NCBI RefSeq assembly: GCF_019795155.1 | Contig: NZ_JAILYN010000002.1 | Location: 1 to 64,000, forward strand | Length of the DNA: 64,000 nucleotides | Reading direction: 5' to 3' | DNA from: Marinobacterium arenosum | GTDB lineage: Bacteria > Pseudomonadota > Gammaproteobacteria > Pseudomonadales > Balneatricaceae | Program-made: the position numbers and the translations under genes | In this document: piece after piece, positions 21,201-29,005 of the stretch | How the letters are laid out: every line of letters starts with the position of its first letter | Numbering within the stretch: the first letter of the stretch is position 1 | The notes under the pieces: model-generated | Databases searched by the model: none | What the model was told of the DNA's origin: nothing | The model's input: the letters and a program-made list of their open reading frames with translations, nothing else

Positions 21201-24200
21201 TCGAGCTGGGCTTTGGTGACCGTTTGCGGCAGGCTGCCACTGATATCGTTGCCGGCAAGCTTCAGCGTGCCGCTGCCGATAGCGGTAATGGCAATACTCT
21301 GCAGGGCATCGCCATCCACATCGTTAAAATTGAAGTCCGCTGCACTAAAGGTGTAGTCGGTTACCGGCGCGGTACCGACGGTGGGAGCGGAGGAAACGGT
21401 CGGCGCTTCATTCACATTGTTGACGGTCACCGTCAGCGTATCCGAACTGGTATTGCCGGCCGAGTCGGTTGCCTGCACGGTGATCTGGTGGCTGGCATCC
21501 GATTCCCGGTCCAGCAGGCTGCCGTTGGCCACCGTGACGTTGCCGCTGTTATCGATGCTGAAGCGGCCGCCGGCATTGTCGGTCAGGGTGAAACCCACCG
21601 CATCCGTCGAGCTGACCGTGCCGACCGCGGTATTGTTTGCCGAATTTTCATCCACCGCCAGCGAACTGCTGGCCGGCGTGCCCGGCGGTACGCCATCGAC
21701 CAGCACCGCCGTCGTACTGCCCACACTGTTCAGGGTCAGGTCGGCGCTGTTGCCGCTGCTGTCGGTGATACTGCTGTTATTGAGCGTCAATGCACCGACC
21801 GCGATACCGTCCGCATCGAGATCGTTGGCCTGAACCGTATAGCGGTAGGTGATGCTGGTCGCCGTTTTGGACAGGTAGTCTGCCGTCACGGACTCGCTGC
21901 CGATGGTGAGCGCCAGTGTCGAGTCGGTGCCGGTGGCGCTGATGTTGCCATCGAAGTTGACGGTGAAATCCAGCGTATCACCGGCTTTATAGGTCGCATC
22001 ACTCGGCACGTTGACCGAGCTGACCGCCGGACCGCTGGTATCCACGTTGATCGTCAAGCCTGACGAGGCCGACGATATATTGCCGGCGGCATCCTGGGCT
22101 TTCGCGGTTACCGTATGGTTGCCGGCGGTCAGTGCGCTGGAGGTGATGCTCCAGTTACCACCGGTGGCTGTAGTCATGCCCAGTACCGTGGTTCCGTCGG
22201 TGTCGTACAGGGTCACCGTTGCGCCCGCCTCCGCCGTACCGGTAAAGGTGGGGGTGGTATCGTTGGTGAGATCGTCGGTAGTCGAATCGCCGCTATCCGA
22301 GCCAGCCGCCAGATCCGGTGTCGAGGGCGCGGACGGTGCCTGGTTATCGACTGTCAGGTTAGAGGTATCTGCGGTGGTGGTGGTGTTGCCGGCGTTATCG
22401 GTGGCTGTGACAGCCACATTTCGGTTGTTGGTATCAACCGAGCCGCTGGTGAGGGTGTAGCTGGCCGTCCAGACGCCCCCGCTTTCACTGGCGGCGACTG
22501 CAGAACCGCCGCCGAACTGGCTAAAATCGACCGTCACGCCGGCAATGGTGTCGCTATTGGCATCGCCGCCGGTATCGGTCCAGGTGGCCGTGACGGTATC
22601 GCCGATAATATAGGCGCCATCGCTCCCCGAGCCGCTGCTGGTAATGCTGATATTGCCATCGGTGACCGTCGGCGACTGGCTGTCTACCGTGGCATTACTG
22701 CTGTCGGCGGTGGTGGTGGTATTGCCGGCATTATCGGTGGCGGTGGCGGAAACGTTCAGGCTGGTGCCATCAATCGCCCCTTCGGTGATGGTATAGGTTG
22801 CTGTCCAGGTGCCGCTGCTGTTGCTGGCGGCTACCGCTGAACCGCCGCCGAACGCCGAGAAGTCGAAGGTCACGCCAGTGATGGTATCGCTGTTGTTGTC
22901 GCCAGCGCCGGTATTGTTCCAGGTGGCGGTCACGGTATCGCCGACTTTATAGGCACCGCTGGTACCGCTGGCACCAGAGATACTCAGGTTGCCATCGGTG
23001 ACGGTGGGTGCCTGGTTATCCGCCGTCAGATTGCTGGAATCGGCGGTTGTGGTAGTGCCGTTGCCGTCAGTGGCGCTGATCGAGACGTTCAGGTTGCTGC
23101 CATCTATCGTGCCGCTGGTGAGGAGGTAGGAGGCGGTCCAGATATCGCCGCTATTTGAAGCTGCAACAGCCGCGCCACCACCGAAGGCGGAGAAATCGGC
23201 GGTGACGCCGGTAATGCCTGAGTTGTTATCGCCACTGGCGCTGTTGTCCCATTGGACGGTAACGGTATCGCCGATCTTGTAGGCGCCGCCGGTACCCGAT
23301 CCCGACGAGGTAATGGAGAGATTGCCGTCGGTGACAGAAGGGCCGGCTGGAGCGGTAAAGTTGATGGTATCAATTGCAAAGTCAGTACCATCGCCTTCGT
23401 CTGTTGTGATGGTGATCTCATTGACATTGCCAAAAGCGCTAAGGTTGACCGCTGTGTCCGTAAAACCAACCTGGGCTGTGATATCGGAGGCACCCGATAC
23501 CGAAAAGGTCCACTGGCTCGTTTCACTCGAAACTACCTGCAGGCTGTTCACCGTCACCGCGCTATCGAAAGAAATAGTAGCGGTATTGACGCTTTTAGAG
23601 TACGTCCAGAAAGCGTTACCCGAGGTACCCGCGGCGCCACCGAAATCATTAATAACATTGTAACTAGAGTTCCCTGACGTTGCATCAGACGTAATGGTCA
23701 GTTCTACGCCAGCAACCGTCTGATTGACAAAATCGCCATCTTTAGTGGCATCCGAGAAATCGAACACGGTGGACGCCAGCAACAGGTCAGCTTGAGAAGC
23801 TAGCACCTTGTCTGTCGCGATATCGCCCACCTGGTGTTCCAGCATCCAGTCTCCGCCCAGCCGCTCCGAGCCGGTGAGATCATCGGACGCCGCGACATCT
23901 GCGCCGGTCCGCTCGGCCAACGCCGCAACAAATGCCTGACCGTCTGCACCCGCCGCCACGTTGCAGCCATACAACAGGATATCGCCCTGCTCGGCCAGCG
24001 CGTTGCCGATAGTGGCCAGCTCGTCGCCATAGCCGTCGAGGGAAGCACTATCCACCCGGGCATTGCCCAGCTGCAGCAGTCCGGCACTACCGTGGGAGAC
24101 GATATGGAGCGCATCGATATCGGATCGGTCGGCGAGTGCTTCGGCGATCTGGGCAAGGCCGTCGCGCCCAGCATCCAGAACGATCACTTCAGTAGTTTCA

Positions 24201-24277
24201 GCGACACCGTCCAGCAGGCTCTGCCAGTCGGCAACGGAGGAATCGACGACGATAACGTCCTTGTTGGGAGTGGACAT
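18272..24277 (-). CDS. Giant secreted adhesin-like protein (DUF4347, Ig/cadherin repeats, RTX, DUF4214)
   Basis: 2001 residues from ATG 24277 (MSTPNKDVIVVDSSV; GAAGAGG upstream). Residues about 5-165 are a DUF4347 domain (DALHIVSHGSAG, ILLYGCNVAAG). After about 150 residues come three near-identical units of about 105 residues starting VTDGNLSI (about 315-640). Next is a Big-type unit (TPTFTGTAEAGATVTLYD), then cadherin-like repeats (VDENSANNT...). RTX calcium repeats (GGAGDDTVGSEGGDD) lie at about 1735-1810, and the C terminus is DUF4214. There is no Sec signal; such proteins leave by type I secretion, but no type I transporter genes are in the window. Likely surface adhesin or matrix protein. 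Own terminator; tandem 21-bp element upstream. Confidence 0.9.
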   Translation of the reverse strand: MSTPNKDVIVVDSSVADWQSLLDGVAETTEVIVLDAGRDGLAQIAEALADRSDIDALHIVSHGSAGLLQLGNARVDSASLDGYGDELATIGNALAEQGDILLYGCNVAAGADGQAFVAALAERTGADVAASDDLTGSERLGGDWMLEHQVGDIATDKVLASQADLLLASTVFDFSDATKDGDFVNQTVAGVELTITSDATSGNSSYNVINDFGGAAGTSGNAFWTYSKSVNTATISFDSAVTVNSLQVVSSETSQWTFSVSGASDITAQVGFTDTAVNLSAFGNVNEITITTDEGDGTDFAIDTINFTAPAGPSVTDGNLSITSSGSGTGGAYKIGDTVTVQWDNSASGDNNSGITGVTADFSAFGGGAAVAASNSGDIWTASYLLTSGTIDGSNLNVSISATDGNGTTTTADSSNLTADNQAPTVTDGNLSISGASGTSGAYKVGDTVTATWNNTGAGDNNSDTITGVTFDFSAFGGGSAVAASNSSGTWTATYTITEGAIDGTSLNVSATATDNAGNTTTTADSSNATVDSQSPTVTDGNISITSSGSGSDGAYIIGDTVTATWTDTGGDANSDTIAGVTVDFSQFGGGSAVAASESGGVWTASYTLTSGSVDTNNRNVAVTATDNAGNTTTTADTSNLTVDNQAPSAPSTPDLAAGSDSGDSTTDDLTNDTTPTFTGTAEAGATVTLYDTDGTTVLGMTTATGGNWSITSSALTAGNHTVTAKAQDAAGNISSASSGLTINVDTSGPAVSSVNVPSDATYKAGDTLDFTVNFDGNISATGTDSTLALTIGSESVTADYLSKTATSITYRYTVQANDLDADGIAVGALTLNNSSITDSSGNSADLTLNSVGSTTAVLVDGVPPGTPASSSLAVDENSANNTAVGTVSSTDAVGFTLTDNAGGRFSIDNSGNVTVANGSLLDRESDASHQITVQATDSAGNTSSDTLTVTVNNVNEAPTVSSAPTVGTAPVTDYTFSAADFNFNDVDGDALQSIAITAIGSGTLKLAGNDISGSLPQTVTKAQLDNGDLTLTPDGNGDQTLTYSVSDGSLSSSSATMTVTINNTPVLADLDGTPTYSEAAAAAVTLDTDVTVSDTEMDAQSSAGDYSGASLTLSRNGGADSHDSFGFDTDGAGFTISDGNLQSGNQTFATFTNSGGTLTITFNSIETAATSALVDEVLQRIQYSNNDDAPEASVQLDYSFSDGTSAASGSVSVSITAENDAPVFSGLDNTPTFTEDSNAIVLDANATLADAELDAAASGDGSYDGATLTIARNGGANTEDQFSASGTLGALTEGEALTVGGTTVGTVTTNSAGTLLLTFNASATSALVDSALQQIAYSNSSDMPPGSVQLDYRFSDGNSADQGSGGAKEASGSVTVGITATNDLSVISNLNGDKVSNYKAGSGAVLLDKGADAAVADADGTGYNYGAGNNSGSLTVSISNGGVDAEDVLAINDEGTDAGQIGLDGTNVTYGNVTIGSFSGGAAGSNLVITFNGNADDAAVGALLQNISYENTNTSAPDKTARTFSFVLEDQQGGTSQAASTTLSWYVPSSGGGNTGGGSTTNDTVDGVTVKKNTTTNTDGTTSSTVTIDPVANDRQEDTGTDNGDKADIPLRQEDDGNAALKVAIPTGVGITAEGNDQAKTAQDSIADLIRYIDETADDSSEAADKGDMLQGGQRFLETLQEGNLWVNKLTLTTSGSTAPDSPIVVSGNSQTTGSSGSDSSQAALVIDTRSLPSGTLLQLEDVEFAVVVGEGTVIRGGSGSNTVFAGAGSQDIVLGADDDQLYGGAGDDTVGSEGGDDLLFGESGNDTLFGGDGADTLHGGADSDTATYDGNMDDYEVVQVNGVVTVTRKDDSSDSDTLVNIEQLTFADGSFNPVYGSELQAVATLYSQVLGRQADLGGFQWWTQDSATGLPLGGIALEFLRSSEYQASSGVDFDSLSSDDQLEQLYLAVLGRESDTEGKAFWLGELTNGSTIEQIAGAFVTSVELSGQYLQGEQWDFSM

Positions 24278-24374
24278 GCTAAACCTCTTCAAACAGCTTA
24301 ATTGGTATAGGGCTTTATGACTTCAAGAAACGGACGAGCCTAACGACTGCACAGGACAGCAAATATAGTCAATT

Positions 24375-24441
24375 TTTTGTTAGGCGACTGAAGAAAAGCT
24401 TTGTTAAATCAAATAATTATTTTGCTGAATCAAAATTTTTG
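24375..24441 (-). promoter_or_regulatory. Tandem 21-bp element upstream of the giant exoprotein gene
   Basis: CTTTGTTAAATCAAATAATTA (24399) and TTTTGCTGAATCAAAATTT (24420) repeat with the 21-bp step seen at 17331 and 18147. Further TTTTG steps lie at 24375 and 24437. About 100-160 bases before the start codon, in the same orientation as the other two sites. Confidence 0.6.
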
Positions 24442-24677
24442 GCCATAACCGGAGCGGATTCCAAGTTGTACTCCGGGTATTACCTGATCGGTAATGAGGG
24501 TAGCTGGGAAATGAAGAAAATCTGTCGAGCGGGGATTGCAACGGGGACGGTGGTGGAAATCGGCAGAAACGAGATGGCAGAAGTAAAAAGCGGCTGGAAT
24601 GCCGAATGCTGCTCGGTTAAGGCAAAATTCTGTTGCAAATGGAATGACCTTGTAGTTTCTCCCGTGGGAAACCTATC

Positions 24678-24800
24678 TTGGAGCCCTACGGGCTCCTGGT
24701 CGGCTGAAGCCAACCCTACGCTACTGCCGCTGTCGGTTTTGGAGTTCTGCGGACTGCTGGCCGACTGATCCCCGAAGGGCACACCGAGTCGGCCCGACTT
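24678..24800. repeat. Family B dispersed repeat, copy 1
   Basis: Contains GGAGCCC-tac-GGGCTCC, then TGGTCGGCTGAAGCCAACCCTACG, written here in parts: TGGTCGGCTGAAGCC and AACCCTACG. It ends with CCCCGAAGGGCACACCGAGT. The same pieces recur at 26931, 32210, 36655 and 60001. The remaining 24442-24917 sequence holds no credible gene; a 109-codon open frame there runs into this repeat. Confidence 0.7.
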
Positions 24801-24917
24801 TCCGTATTAGCCGCTTGGCCGCCCAGATGCGGCCCTACGGGGGTTTACATCGCTCCCGCCGACTGGCGATACGCCTAAATGGCCGGTTTCTTCATTGCAG
24901 AAGAAACCGGTCAGAGG

Positions 24918-25772
24918 TTACCACTGCATCTGCTTCTCGCCCTGCCCCAACCGGACCATCGAGGCGTCTTCGCAGGCGACGATATGGCTGTGCATCTCCA
25001 GCGCGCTGGCATTCAGGCTGTATAGGGTATCCAGCATATGCATATGCAGGCTGCCGGGGCCGGCGGCCCGTTCGGCGGCGATCTCGCCGGCTACCGCCAT
25101 CGCCAGCAACGCCTGCATGGTGGCATCGAAGGCGTCGTGGTCGATCGCCAGGAAGGCGGCGACCAGCGCCGTTTCCGCGCAGCCCATGCCGGAGACGTGG
25201 GTCTGCATCTCGCTGCCGTTGGCGACCATCAGCGCGCGCCGGCCGTCGGTGACGATATCCGCCTGGCCGGTCTGGGCGACTACCGCGCCGGTACGCTGGG
25301 CCAGCTTCCAGGCGGCGTCGGGCTCGTCGGTTCCCGCCAGTGCGCGAATCTCGGCGCTGTTGCCGCGGATCACCGACGGGCGCAGCTCCATCAATTCACG
25401 GGCGTAGTTGCAGCGCTGTTCCGAGGCGTACACCGACACCGGGTCCAATACCCAGGGCTTCTGGTAATCCAGTGCGGTTTCGATCGCCGGGCGGATCGCC
25501 GCTCTGCGGCTGGCATCCAGCGTGCCGATATTGACGCTCAGGCTGTTGGCGCTGGCGACGAACTCCTGGATCTCCTCCAGCCCCAGGGTCAGCGACGGCC
25601 TGGCGCCGACCGCCAGCAGTACCTCCGAAGTGAAATCCATCGCCGCGGTGTTGGTGATGCACTGGATGCGCGGCCGCTGGCGCCGGATGGCGGCCAGGCC
25701 TTCGGCGCAGGCCCGGGCGTAGCGGCGGTTCTGCTGTACCGCGAGGTCTGAAACTTTGAATGCAGTAGACAT
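24918..25772 (-). CDS. Hydroxyethylthiazole kinase-like protein (ThiM family)
   Basis: 284 residues, ribokinase-like fold. ThiM features are visible: QCITNTAAMDFTSEVLLAVGA, the NIGTLD motif, LDPVSVYAS, a GNSAEIRALAG segment and a GMGCAETALVAAFLA anion-hole/catalytic cysteine region. Classic ThiM phosphorylates the thiazole alcohol for thiamine salvage. Here there is no thiD, thiE or thiamine riboswitch. The gene instead follows a response regulator and a DUF6506 gene, with a gap of only 31 bases. A different alcohol substrate is therefore possible. Family membership is sure, the exact substrate is not. Confidence 0.8.
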   Translation of the reverse strand: MSTAFKVSDLAVQQNRRYARACAEGLAAIRRQRPRIQCITNTAAMDFTSEVLLAVGARPSLTLGLEEIQEFVASANSLSVNIGTLDASRRAAIRPAIETALDYQKPWVLDPVSVYASEQRCNYARELMELRPSVIRGNSAEIRALAGTDEPDAAWKLAQRTGAVVAQTGQADIVTDGRRALMVANGSEMQTHVSGMGCAETALVAAFLAIDHDAFDATMQALLAMAVAGEIAAERAAGPGSLHMHMLDTLYSLNASALEMHSHIVACEDASMVRLGQGEKQMQW

Positions 25773-25803
25773 ATCACACCCCCCATCGGTGCTGGCGCCC
25801 TCA

Positions 25804-26463
25804 TCAGGCGCTCAATTGTTCCTGGTCCATCCCCGGCAGTTGCTGGACCGCCATCACCAGCCGGGTCCGGTTCTCAACATTCAGCTTGCGCAGGATGCTG
25901 GACATATGGGATTTGACCGTATGTTCGGTAAGGCACATCCGCTGCGCGATCTGCTTATTCCGCAAGCCGTCCTTTACTAAGTTCAGCACATTCTTCTCCT
26001 GTTCGGAGAGCCGGCGCAGCAGATAGCTGAAATAGACCCGTTCGCGCTGACGAAGCTCGACGCCTGGGTCCGCTACCGGGCGCCAGAAACCACCAGCCAA
26101 CACCCGCTGCATCGCCTCGGCGAGGGTCTCCAGCGCAGCATCCTTGCCGATCACGCCGTGGGCGCCGTTGAAGAACGCCCGCCGGGCGAAGGCCGGATCA
26201 TTGTTGTTGGTCATCAACAGCACGCCGACGCCGTATTCGCGACCGATCGACTTGAGCGCGGCGAAGTTGGCCAGCCCCGGCAGGTTGGCGTCGATCACCA
26301 GCAGCTGCACTTTGGACTGGCACGACAGCTGCAGCAGCACATCCACCAGGCTGTCGCAGCTGAGCAGCTCGACATCGAGATCGGACAGTTCTGCGGCGAT
26401 TCGGCAACCCTGCCGGTAGAGCGGCGATCCATCCGCGATGATGATTTTCCGGGTTGCAGTCAT
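25804..26463 (-). CDS. LuxR/NarL-type response regulator
   Basis: 219 residues. An N-terminal receiver domain with phosphoacceptor D58 in LLVIDANLPG; the usual acidic pair is reduced to one Asp (D11 in IIIADGS). The C-terminal LuxR helix-turn-helix (about 150-205) is typical: LSEQEKNVLNLVKDGLRNKQIA, split here as LSEQEKNVLNLV and DGLRNKQIAQRM, then TVKSHMSSILRKLNV. No sensor kinase gene lies nearby, so its partner is elsewhere. It sits between DUF6506 (11-base gap) and the ThiM-like gene in one transcript. Confidence 0.9.
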   Translation of the reverse strand: MTATRKIIIADGSPLYRQGCRIAAELSDLDVELLSCDSLVDVLLQLSCQSKVQLLVIDANLPGLANFAALKSIGREYGVGVLLMTNNNDPAFARRAFFNGAHGVIGKDAALETLAEAMQRVLAGGFWRPVADPGVELRQRERVYFSYLLRRLSEQEKNVLNLVKDGLRNKQIAQRMCLTEHTVKSHMSSILRKLNVENRTRLVMAVQQLPGMDQEQLSA

Positions 26464-26474
26464 GACATCACCTC

Positions 26475-26774
26475 TCAGGCCAGTTCGCGCTTCAGGCGGG
26501 CACGTTCCTCGTCGCTGTACTGCACAACGCCGACCGGGATATGGTCGTTGATCGCATCGCGCACCCGCTGGGCGTCTTCCGGCAGGAAACCACCGCAGAG
26601 TTCGATCAGTTGGATACCCTTGGTGATCATCTCCTGGGCCACCAGCATCGCTTCTTCAACATTGCTGACGCCGGAGATCGACATATCGAAAGCGTCGCTT
26701 TTCAGGCGGGCGTGGTGTTTCAGGAATTCGAGATCGGCCGATTTGACGATAAAGCCGTAACGTTCCAAGGCCAT
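26475..26774 (-). CDS. DUF6506 family protein
   Basis: 99 residues. The core GIQLIELCGGFLPEDAQRV followed by IPVGVVQYS matches, from memory, the DUF6506 family of small proteins (ELCGG...VPVGVV). Function unknown. A GGGGGAG ribosome site precedes ATG 26774. First gene of the DUF6506-response regulator-ThiM-like operon. Confidence 0.65.
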   Translation of the reverse strand: MALERYGFIVKSADLEFLKHHARLKSDAFDMSISGVSNVEEAMLVAQEMITKGIQLIELCGGFLPEDAQRVRDAINDHIPVGVVQYSDEERARLKRELA

Positions 26775-26930
26775 GGGCTACTCCCCCTCTTACTACCGTT
26801 GTTTTTGTTGTTCCATCCATTAAACGGGGGATTGGCGAAAGCGCTTAGAGCCAGTGTTTTTTTCGGCGTAGTACCAAAGAGGGAGTTTTGGTTATTTTGC
26901 GTATGAGGTAGGGCTGGCGCGATGAGGGAG

Positions 26931-26995
26931 AGTTGGAGCCCTGCGGGCACCTGGTCGGCTGAACCTGCCCGGCCGGAGCCAGCCCTACAATTCAG
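26931..26995. repeat. Family B dispersed repeat, copy 2
   Basis: GTTGGAGCCCTGCGGGCACC, then TGGTCGGCTGAACCTGCCCG, then GCCAGCCCTACA: the left half of family B in the pta-DUF6506 gap. Confidence 0.6.
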
Positions 26996-27000
26996 TCGTA

Positions 27001-27029
27001 TGAGCCGTTACCGCAGCGGTAACGGCTCA
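27001..27029. other. Strong hairpin after pta
   Basis: TGAGCCGTTACCGC and GCGGTAACGGCTCA are a 14-bp perfect inverted repeat around a single A (realistically a 12-bp stem and GCAGC loop), about 25 bases past the pta stop. On the minus strand the T run precedes rather than follows it, so it is not a canonical terminator; it may protect the 3' end. Confidence 0.6.
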
Positions 27030-27052
27030 AAAACGTACTTATAGAAAAGGAA

Positions 27053-28051
27053 TTAAAGCGTCTGGGCCTGTACCACGGTGATGGCGATGACGTTCACCAC
27101 ATCGTTGGCGCTGCAACCTCGGGACAGGTCGTTGGCCGGTTTTTTCAGCCCCTGCAGGATCGGGCCGATGGCGTCCGCCTTGCCGATCCGCTCGGCCAGT
27201 TTGTAGCCGATGTTGCCGGCTTCCAGGTTCGGGAACACCAGTACGTTGGCCCGGCCACCGGTTTGCGACTGGGCGACCTTACGTTCGGCGATCTCCGCGA
27301 CGATGGCAGCATCGAGCTGAACGTCGCCGTCGATCGCCAGACCCGGGCATTGCTGTTTGACGATCTCGGTCGCCGCCACCACTTTATCCACCGCCGAATG
27401 ACGGGCACTGCCACTGGTGGAGAACGACAGCATCGCCACGCGCGGCTCTTCATCGAGCAGCGTGCGGGCGCTGTTGGCCGCGGACAGGGCGATCTGCGCC
27501 AGCTGCTCTTTATCCGGATCGATCACCAGGCCGCAGTCGGAGAAGATCACGCCCCCTTTCAGTTCATGGAACGGCTCGCACAGCATCATCAGGAAGAAGC
27601 TCGATACCATGCTGGCGTCATCCGCCATGCCGATAATCTGAATCGCCGCCCGCACCGTATCGCCGGTGGTATAGACCGCGCCACAGACGGAACCGTCGGC
27701 GTCGTCCAGGTGCACCATCATCTGGGCATAGTGCAGCGGGTCCTGCATCAGCTGGGCGGCTTTTTCCGGGGTCATCCCTTTTGCCTGGCGCAGCTGGTAG
27801 AGCTGTTCGGCGTAACGCGCCGCGTCAGCGGAGTCGGCGGGGTCCAGCAGCGCAACGCCGGTCAGATCCAGCCCCTGCTGCGCGGCTGTCGCCTGGATGG
27901 TGGCGACGTTGCCCAGCAGGGTCAGCTTAGCGATGCCGCGCTCGGTCGCGATCACGGCGGCCTCGAGGATACGCGGATCTTCACCCTCGGCCAGCACCAC
28001 CCGGCGCGGGTCTTCGCTGGCACGTTTGAAAATATTGTTCAGAGCCTTCAT
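27053..28051 (-). CDS. pta: Phosphate acetyltransferase (short form)
   Basis: 332 residues from ATG 28051 (AAGGAA seven bases upstream; a GTG one codon earlier is also possible). Short single-domain Pta without the N-terminal DRTGG part. It converts acetyl phosphate plus CoA to acetyl-CoA. Typical blocks are RRVVLAEGEDPRILEAA near the N terminus, MLSFSTSGSA and NVLVFPNLEAGNIGYKL. Last gene of the taurine cluster ald-xsc-tauE-pta, where it takes up the acetyl phosphate made by Xsc, as in other Xsc pathways. Confidence 0.93.
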   Translation of the reverse strand: MKALNNIFKRASEDPRRVVLAEGEDPRILEAAVIATERGIAKLTLLGNVATIQATAAQQGLDLTGVALLDPADSADAARYAEQLYQLRQAKGMTPEKAAQLMQDPLHYAQMMVHLDDADGSVCGAVYTTGDTVRAAIQIIGMADDASMVSSFFLMMLCEPFHELKGGVIFSDCGLVIDPDKEQLAQIALSAANSARTLLDEEPRVAMLSFSTSGSARHSAVDKVVAATEIVKQQCPGLAIDGDVQLDAAIVAEIAERKVAQSQTGGRANVLVFPNLEAGNIGYKLAERIGKADAIGPILQGLKKPANDLSRGCSANDVVNVIAITVVQAQTL

Positions 28052-28127
28052 CACAGGTTCCTTTTATCGATGCCCGGCGCCAAGCGGAAGGCGTTGGCAA
28101 GCGTTATTGTTGTTATTGGTAAACCGC

Positions 28128-28877
28128 TCAGGGCTGATTCAGCGCCCGGAACATCCCGCCGCCGGAGATCAGCATCAGCAGCGCCAGGGTGAACTTACGG
28201 AAGGATTCCGGCGGCCGGCGGGCGAACTGCAGACTGCCGACCAAGGTACCCAACCCGACCGGCAGCAAAATCAAAAACGCCAGTTCCAGTACCTCACCGG
28301 TAATCAGCCCCTCGCCCGCCGCCAGCGTGCAGGTATAGATATCCAGCAGCAGCGCATAGGTGATCACCGTGGCGCGCGCCCGGCCGGTCTCCTCATCTTT
28401 GGAGAGGAAGAACACCACCAGCGGCATGCCACCGATCCCGGCCGAGCCGTTGGCCAGCCCGGAGACGATGCCGGCGCTGAAGATCGAGCGCCGCTGGCCG
28501 CCGTTGCGAATCCGCACACCCAGCCAGATCAACGCCGCCGCCAGCATGATCACCGACGAGATCACCAGCCGCATGGTGAAGCTGGACAGGCTGGCCAGCA
28601 GCGCCAGGCCGAGCGGTGTGGCGATCAAGGCGCCGAACAAAATCCAGCGCAGCTGGAACCAGTCGGTCTGGCGCCAGACGCTCGGCAGCAGGGTCAGCCC
28701 GGCGCCGATCTCGGCCAGCAGCACCGCCGGCACCACCGAGGTGGGTGGCAGGAAGATCGACAAGCCGGCCACCGCCATCGCGGCAAAGCCGAAGCCGGCG
28801 TAACCGCGGATAATCGCCGCCATGAACACCACCAGCGCGGTGATCGCCAGCATCGTGCTATCCATACCTGCAAACAT
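28128..28877 (-). CDS. tauE: TauE/SafE-type sulfite exporter (TSUP family)
   Basis: 249 residues with about eight hydrophobic spans and the TSUP features IRGYAGFGFA near the N terminus and VSGLANGSAGIGG in the middle. In taurine degraders this family exports the sulfite (or sulfate) released by Xsc. Its place between xsc and pta makes that role likely; substrate is inferred from context. AGAGGA precedes the ATG. Confidence 0.82.
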   Translation of the reverse strand: MFAGMDSTMLAITALVVFMAAIIRGYAGFGFAAMAVAGLSIFLPPTSVVPAVLLAEIGAGLTLLPSVWRQTDWFQLRWILFGALIATPLGLALLASLSSFTMRLVISSVIMLAAALIWLGVRIRNGGQRRSIFSAGIVSGLANGSAGIGGMPLVVFFLSKDEETGRARATVITYALLLDIYTCTLAAGEGLITGEVLELAFLILLPVGLGTLVGSLQFARRPPESFRKFTLALLMLISGGGMFRALNQP

Positions 28878-28950
28878 CGCCCGATCCTCTTCCGCAATGC
28901 GTTTTTAGCTTTCCGGCCGGCTCTGCGTTAAAAAAGCAGGCGGGAAAGAT

Positions 28951-28980
28951 AAAACCGAAGGCCCGCAGGCCTCCGGTTTT
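28951..28980 (-). terminator. Terminator after xsc
   Basis: AAAACCGAAGGCC and GGCCTCCGGTTTT form a stem with one mismatch, T run on either side. It lies between the xsc stop and tauE, so tauE-pta may be read at a lower level or from its own promoter. Confidence 0.75.
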
Positions 28981-29005
28981 TCGATGCCGGTTACAGCATC
29001 CGGAC

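Noticed and set aside
24439-24768. 109-codon open frame after the exoprotein gene's upstream element
   Set aside because: Its second half is family B repeat text; no homology seen and no ribosome site.
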